Origin: Warburgia ugandensis
Taxonomy: Eukaryota; Streptophyta; Magnoliopsida; Canellales; Canellaceae
Direction: 5' to 3'
Assembly: GCA_035236585.1 (NCBI GenBank)
Contig: CP141130.1
Coordinates: forward strand, 77,819,944-77,883,943
Length of the DNA: 64,000 nt
Every line of letters starts with the position of its first letter. The first letter of the stretch is position 1. The position numbers and the translations under genes are program-made. Below are positions 59,318 through 64,000 of this stretch, in pieces. Below the pieces are notes generated by a model. It made no database searches and was not told where the DNA came from. It saw nothing but the letters and a program-made list of their open reading frames with translations.

Positions 59318-59899
59318 TCAAGGAGAAAGCTCTTCTACAGAAGGTAGATTGGGTTGCCAGCTCAATCCCTGCCATGTCTTTGCCTTCTTGATTGGGGGAA
59401 TAAAAGCCTTGTTTTCTTCTGTTCCATTCCCACATCTCCTTAGAACGCACCTAGTCCATCTTTTTTGAGAAACATAGAAATCCTTTGCTGAACAAAAAGA
59501 TTCATCAGAATCCTCTCCATCGCTGCTGTCGATCATTTTGTTTCCACTTGAATCCTCGAAATCTTTCTCCTGTGCTTCATTTCCTACTAGCTTCTTTGAG
59601 TGTTTCCGTCTGAGTTTCTTTACTGTGGTCAGAGGGATTAGCCAAAATTTCTGACCTGGAAGCAGCAATTCCTCTGGCCTGAGAATGGACTCGTGCGGAT
59701 GTTTGAATACTCCCGGATGGGCAACACACATTCCCGGGTACTTGTCCATCACACAAGCTGCAGGAACAGCGCCTTGATACAGTTCCACAAGCCTGCCTGG
59801 ACGAATGACCTTCACGCTCAAATCCTTCTGTTGAACACTTACAACCTTTTGTTTTACACTTAAATCCTTCTGTTGCGAGCTCAATTCCAAGGACCCCAT
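59318..59899 (-). CDS. PADRE-domain (DUF4228) protein
   Basis: The likely start is the ATG at 59897-59899 (MGSLELSS), giving 193 residues; an ATG 30 codons upstream is in frame but the extra sequence (MTRLKRYFHMFG...) is unlike the family, whose members usually start MG. The core at about residues 30-90 reads KVIRPGRLVELYQGAVPAA, KYPGMCVAHPGVF and then ILRPEELLLPGQKFWLIPL, the typical beta-rich PADRE pattern ending in 'L.PG..Y.LIP'. A Lys/Arg-rich patch (KKLRRKHSKK), an acidic stretch (DSSDGEDSDES) and the family's C-terminal 'W.P.L.S.EE' motif (WQPNLPSVEE) follow. PADRE proteins are plant-specific, often induced by pathogens or abiotic stress; the molecular activity is unknown. The N-terminus repeats QQKDLSVK, a small internal duplication. 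It lies about 370 bp from the GT77 pseudogene on the same strand. Confidence 0.87.
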   Translation of the reverse strand: MGSLELSSQQKDLSVKQKVVSVQQKDLSVKVIRPGRLVELYQGAVPAACVMDKYPGMCVAHPGVFKHPHESILRPEELLLPGQKFWLIPLTTVKKLRRKHSKKLVGNEAQEKDFEDSSGNKMIDSSDGEDSDESFCSAKDFYVSQKRWTRCVLRRCGNGTEENKAFIPPIKKAKTWQGLSWQPNLPSVEELSP

Positions 59900-60266
59900 A
59901 GATTCTTGAAGTTCTTTCTTCCTCCTTGATTCTCTACGGAAATATTGGACAATCCCAAACATGTGGAAGTATCTCTTCAGCCTCGTCAAAATTCAGAAGC
60001 AAATAAGCCCAGCTTTCTGCTTTTGAAGCAAATGATTGGATTGGAAGAGAGGATTGAGTTTGAAATATTTCAATAATCTGGGTTTGTCTTTTCTGAATTC
60101 TGTTTGTCCTAGGTGACTGGATCTCTTTTCTAATATTTCTGGTAGGAATCATTGATGAAACCAATGCTGGCATACAGACAAAGGTCTATTCAGATGGATG
60201 AGGTAACTTGTTTTCTCCGCCACCATTGGAAGCCCAAACTTGACCTTGCAAAGCACAAACAAGATC

Positions 60267-60707
60267 TCAGGAATGGCTGGTTGATTTAGCCCAAAACCAG
60301 TTCTGTTTACAAAGCCTTATGCTGAAATCATACTCCCAAAGGCCAGATAATATTTGGCGCTCGAGTTTTCTCTTCCTCCCACTTATCCAGTTGTTATGAA
60401 GAATTAGGCAAACCCATCTTCATGCAGGCTGCTTTAACATTTACTTCTCTTACAGACTTTGATAAGCTCCATTGGGAAAGTGGTTCCTGTCCAGGAAATG
60501 GACTGTAAGATTCGTCTCAGGTCCAAGGCACTCATTATCATTTATGCGGTTGAAACCAAGTTCCCCGCATGATACTTTGTAGAAACTTTCAGATAGGTCT
60601 GAAACTGATGCATGCTTTACCACCTTTTCCATTGCAACAATACTAGTAGTGTCGGAACGAGCGAAGTAGAAACCACAGTTCAGTCTGTGCAGCAAGTTAT
60701 CGGCCAC
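60267..60707 (-). pseudogene. GT77 glycosyltransferase 3' coding relic with stops and frameshifts
   Basis: 60453-60698 reads LLHRLNCGFYFARSDT, AMEKVVKHASVSDLSE, ETNLTVHFLDR and FPNGAYQSL, matching plant GT77 nucleotide-diphospho-sugar transferases (the RAY1/XEG113 type). A TAA at 60450-60452 stands where a tryptophan (TGG) is expected, a one-base loss near 60443 gives another stop, and an extra base near 60410-60412 restores the frame. The match resumes CLILHNNWISGRKRKLERQ and ends YDFSIRLCKQNW..., TGA at 60267-60269. The 54 bases from the first stop to HNNW equal the expected coding length, so this is not an intron. No AG splice acceptor is evident at the 5' edge. True decay is most likely; assembly error is possible. 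Confidence 0.8.
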
Positions 60708-63672
60708 GCATATAAGATTTCAACAAGAAGTACTGGAGTTAAGTTAGATGAGACAGGCAGACTGATGGATGATAACAGAATAAACAAAAATATTTGGAGG
60801 ATAACCCTCAAATTTATACAGTTTGGAAACGTCTCGCTCTTAGAGCATTTATCGCTTGTTAATAGTGAACATAGTCAAGTCTTATAACGGGTAACAAAGA
60901 TCAAAATCTCCGTTTTTTTAGGCATATACATATTGCCCAATATGACAACCATCTGATAATTTGCCTGAACACAATAAACTATGGATAGAAGCAGAAAAGC
61001 AAATGAGAAATCATTAAAACGGGAAAAGATGCACATGTGTTCAAAACTAAGTAATCACTTTAGATTTTGACGTGTATATATGATAAATATTTTTCTGTAC
61101 TGTGGGTACTCACCTGCTAAATGATACTCATGTTTAGAGTTATAACCTTTTCCAAATATATTTCCAGTTGAAGCTTCCTAGTATATAATTTGCACTTGCA
61201 TTTCTCAAGTATCAAACAGAGTATCGCCATTCAAAGCAAAATAAGTGAAACTCTTCAAGCAGAATTATCATCATTCTTGAGAACATTAAGAAGTATATAA
61301 CAATTATCATCATGTACGCAACTCTAAGAATATGCTTCAACTTGTTTAATATACTTGAAACGTAAGGCTGTCATTAATTATTCAGGACTAATCTACAATC
61401 CAAAGTTTTTGTCCAGACTCATAGCAAATAATATCACCAGATTCATGGAAACAATTTTGTAGCTGAATGGCCAACAACTGTCTCATCATTGACATCTGCA
61501 AGATTCGGATCTCAGACACAGAATGATTCCTCTCTGCCAAGTTGCCACTGAAGCCCAAGATTAGGGTCCTCTAAAATCTCTAATCAGATCGAACCTCCTA
61601 GTGCAGTGGCTCAAGGAGGAGTCCATCACCTGGGTGACCATGGTTCGAGACTGTGCCTGGGTGTGTGTGTGTCTCTAACACTCGAGAAAAAATCCAAATC
61701 AGATCCTTGTTTGTCTGTTTTCTCTTCAATCATGGCTTGATCATATTTTCCATTTGTTGTATGGTCTATGTAGTACCATTAATCTCAAGAGTAGCTGGTT
61801 GGGCAGAACAAGAAGTTGGTAAGTCACAATTGATGTATGACATCATAAGCACACTGGAATATAACAGATAAAATTTTGGTGGAACACAGTTCTTTTAATA
61901 GGTAGGCCAAAGAGGAGGTGAAACCAGAGATGCAGATTGCTTATTGAGAGCAAACTCTAAAGACCAAAGATGCCAAGTGACAAGTTACACAGTTAAACCG
62001 AGCTCTTGCTTCTGTCCCTCAAAGTCAAACTCTTGTTATCCTTAAGATGCAAATAAATACATAAACAAATTGATTAAGAATTTGCCAAACACTTGTTTCT
62101 AAGTCTTCTAATAGCTAAATGGGTCTAACAAGTGAAGAGCCTGCAGGATTATGCTATTGTTCCATCCATAATGTTGCACTGTCAGAAGGATTCGTGCTTC
62201 CCTATAATAATGCTTCAGTTCTTTTCATCATTTTTTGGCCTGCCGCCACAAACAGGTCAGGAGACCAACATAATGTCTATGAAAGATTTCAAAGTGCAGA
62301 AGAAGCAGAATATTAGTCTATGGGATGAACAGAACTGTAAAGAAAAAAGAAGTTTTGGAACATTTATGTGAGTTGGCTAAGTGCCTTGTTTCAGAACCAA
62401 GAGATTGTGGGTTCAAGTTAACCTTTCCATTAAAAAGGAAAAAGAAGAAGAAATAGGTTAAAACTACAAAATTCTTAATTCTCAAATTGATGCTTTCATT
62501 CTTGATCATGCTTCAATCTTTGTTTCTGGAGTTCCCCAGCAAAAGGAGTGCCAGGAAACAGTCAAAGAAGCTTTTGAAGGCAGAAAAAGTTCATAAGAGG
62601 GTACCACAATAATTTGTGAAAGCCCACAGCCCACCTGCCTTGTAACACTCTTTGCATACTGGGGTATGGCCTGGCATACCAGGACTGATAACATACGGAA
62701 TGATACAGCACAAGTTGTTCCACCTCATCGCCTAATATAAAGTTTGTATGTATTGGAAGGATCTCTTCTGTCATTCGTATAATCTGAGTGCCTAAGTAGA
62801 TAAACTAATGGCTACAGGTCTTTACATGCAATTATATGTTCTTTCTCCTAGAACAACAAACATGTTGTTTGTCTATAATTTTCAGATTTGAGCAGTCCAA
62901 ACGTAATGTGCGTGTCAAGGTACGGTCCAGATACTCATATCAAATACAAAGTACATATTTGATGATAAAAAGAACTGTCTTGTTTCAAAAATTTGTCCTA
63001 TACATTTTAATTGCTAACATATGTTTGTTTTACTTTGGGTTGTTTACATTCCCCACTAACGCACAACAATGACGCATGAACTCCCTAGATGCTAAAGATT
63101 ATGGTTACACACTTTAGAAATTTTAACTGTCATTATTGTAAGTGTTTCTGTTTCGAGATGTCATGCTTTCACTGTCATCAGATATGCTAATACTTAGAAA
63201 TGGAATAAAACCTGGAGACAAAGTTAACCCTGGATATTTTGCTTCTCCAATGTAAGTCATAAAACGTTTTGGAATCTGGCAGGTTTCATCAAGGTAATGA
63301 TGGTCATTAGAAAAATGGTGCACCACTGAATAATTAATAGAGAAATTGAGACAATAACTTACCACCTAGACTCCATCATTATCTGATTTTCGTAACTTGT
63401 TAAGACCTGATTTGTTATGTGTCCTTGAGTTGGTTATTAGCAACTTAGTTTTAAGAGATTCTTCCAGCAAATGTAAACAGATCTAGACTAAGTGCATCTT
63501 TATTTAATCATTAGGAGGAACAACTATACCAATTCATACTACGGTCTGGTGTCTAGTTAAAATCCAGCCCATTAGATGGAATAAAAGAGACCAAATAATG
63601 AAGCACTAGTCGAAAACTTTGCCCAACGACTATCATAGTATCATTAGTAAGAAGTGTTTGCTATAGAATCAC
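60708..63672 (-). other. Presumed 2.97-kb intron of the GT77 gene
   Basis: Separates the two recognisable GT77 coding blocks. It contains no Au SINE. A tRNA-like A/B-box pattern at 61600-61660 ('TAGTGCAGTGG' then 'GGTTCGAGACTG', followed by a TG run) and another at about 62370-62425 ('GAGTTGGCTAAGTG' then 'GGGTTCAAGTT') may be relics of another SINE family. A minus-strand ORF at 63123-63365 is unassigned. Confidence 0.5.
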
Positions 63673-63910
63673 CTGTCTCATCCGATTGTGCTACTAAAAC
63701 AGCAGGACCAAATGATTGAAGTACTTGTAATGGATTTTTGAACCAGTAGACATCAACATTAGTCAGGAGCACACTACGGCCCTGCCCCAGTATCTGTAGT
63801 ACCAATCGGGACTGGACCTTGGTCATTTTCTGAAAACACTTTGTACCAAAATGGCAATCATTAAAGCTGATGCTACTTGGAGGTGATGGGTCCTTGAAAA
63901 TAGGCAAGCC
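63673..63910 (-). pseudogene. GT77 glycosyltransferase, internal exon (gene continues beyond the right edge)
   Basis: A 238-bp exon with canonical borders (acceptor TTTCTAG before 63910, donor ACAG|GTGATT at 63673/63672). It encodes GLPIFKDPSPPSSISFNDC, HFGTKCFQKMTKVQSRLVL, SVLLTNVDVYWFKNPL and SFGPAVLVAQSDE, the donor-sugar-binding core of GT77 enzymes, which transfer arabinose or xylose to wall glycoproteins in the Golgi. This exon has no stop or frameshift, but the metal-binding DxD that I expect here reads N-V-D. Together with the broken 3' part this suggests a decayed gene. Whether it is nearer RAY1 or XEG113 cannot be decided by eye. Upstream exons lie past 64000. Confidence 0.75.
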
Positions 63911-64000
63911 CTAGAAAGCCATATTTTTTATTCAAAACAACACAGAATATGTAAAGTGCACACAATCCCTACCTATTTAACAAGTCCAAGAAAATTATTG

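Noticed and set aside
60414-60452. A short intron removing the GT77 stop codons
   Set aside because: It would be under 40 bp, too short for a plant intron, and the segment has exactly the expected coding length.
1-64000. CRISPR arrays, operons, riboswitches, prokaryotic mobile elements
   Set aside because: The window is plant nuclear DNA. The regular repeats at 5-7 kb are tandem units without unique spacers.

Overview
This is a stretch of plant nuclear DNA that is gene-poor and rich in old repeats. The evidence is plant-specific protein families with plant-type introns, many Au SINEs (a tRNA-derived short interspersed element of flowering plants), Ty1/copia and LINE relics, and two degraded fragments of the chloroplast ribosomal operon. 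The species cannot be fixed from the sequence. A long-intron angiosperm, perhaps a magnoliid-type tree, is a weak guess.

Genes. Four protein-coding genes look intact: (1) a PB1-domain protein at 18734-19475 (+), two exons, with a clear TATA box; (2) a 99-residue protein at 34015-39623 (-), two exons across a 5.3-kb intron, which I read as APC15, a small subunit of the anaphase-promoting complex; (3) a 581-residue single-exon NXPE-like Golgi-type membrane protein at 48561-50306 (+); (4) a PADRE/DUF4228 protein at 59318-59899 (-). A fifth gene, a GT77 nucleotide-diphospho-sugar transferase related to plant arabinosyl/xylosyl transferases, lies at 60267-63910 (-) and runs off the right edge. Its 3' part carries stop codons and compensating frameshifts, so I call it a decaying pseudogene. 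The genes are not an operon and nothing shows they work together.

Layout. 1-350: chloroplast 16S 3' end and 16S-trnI spacer (antisense). 1.9-4.3 kb: LINE and copia relics. 5.1-7.6 kb: nested tandem repeats (about 62-bp units, a 707-bp duplication, an exact 60-bp array, a 47-bp array). 9-10.6 kb: copia 3' end with SINE insertions. 11-17 kb: sparse, with GA microsatellites. 18.5-19.5 kb: PB1 gene. 20-29 kb: sparse, with SINEs. 30168-33179: a 3.0-kb solo LTR with perfect 5-bp target duplication. 34-39.6 kb: APC15. 39.8-56 kb: dense Au SINEs, a second chloroplast fragment (trnV-rrn16 leader), the NXPE-like gene, a non-autonomous hAT-like element and LINE relics. 56-64 kb: no Au SINEs seen, the PADRE gene and the GT77 pseudogene.

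I found no wholly new molecular system. The most unusual points are about thirty Au SINEs in 64 kb (several datable by target duplications or an empty-site paralogue), the CpG-rich solo LTR, the nested 5-7 kb repeat complex, and the easily overlooked APC15 gene.
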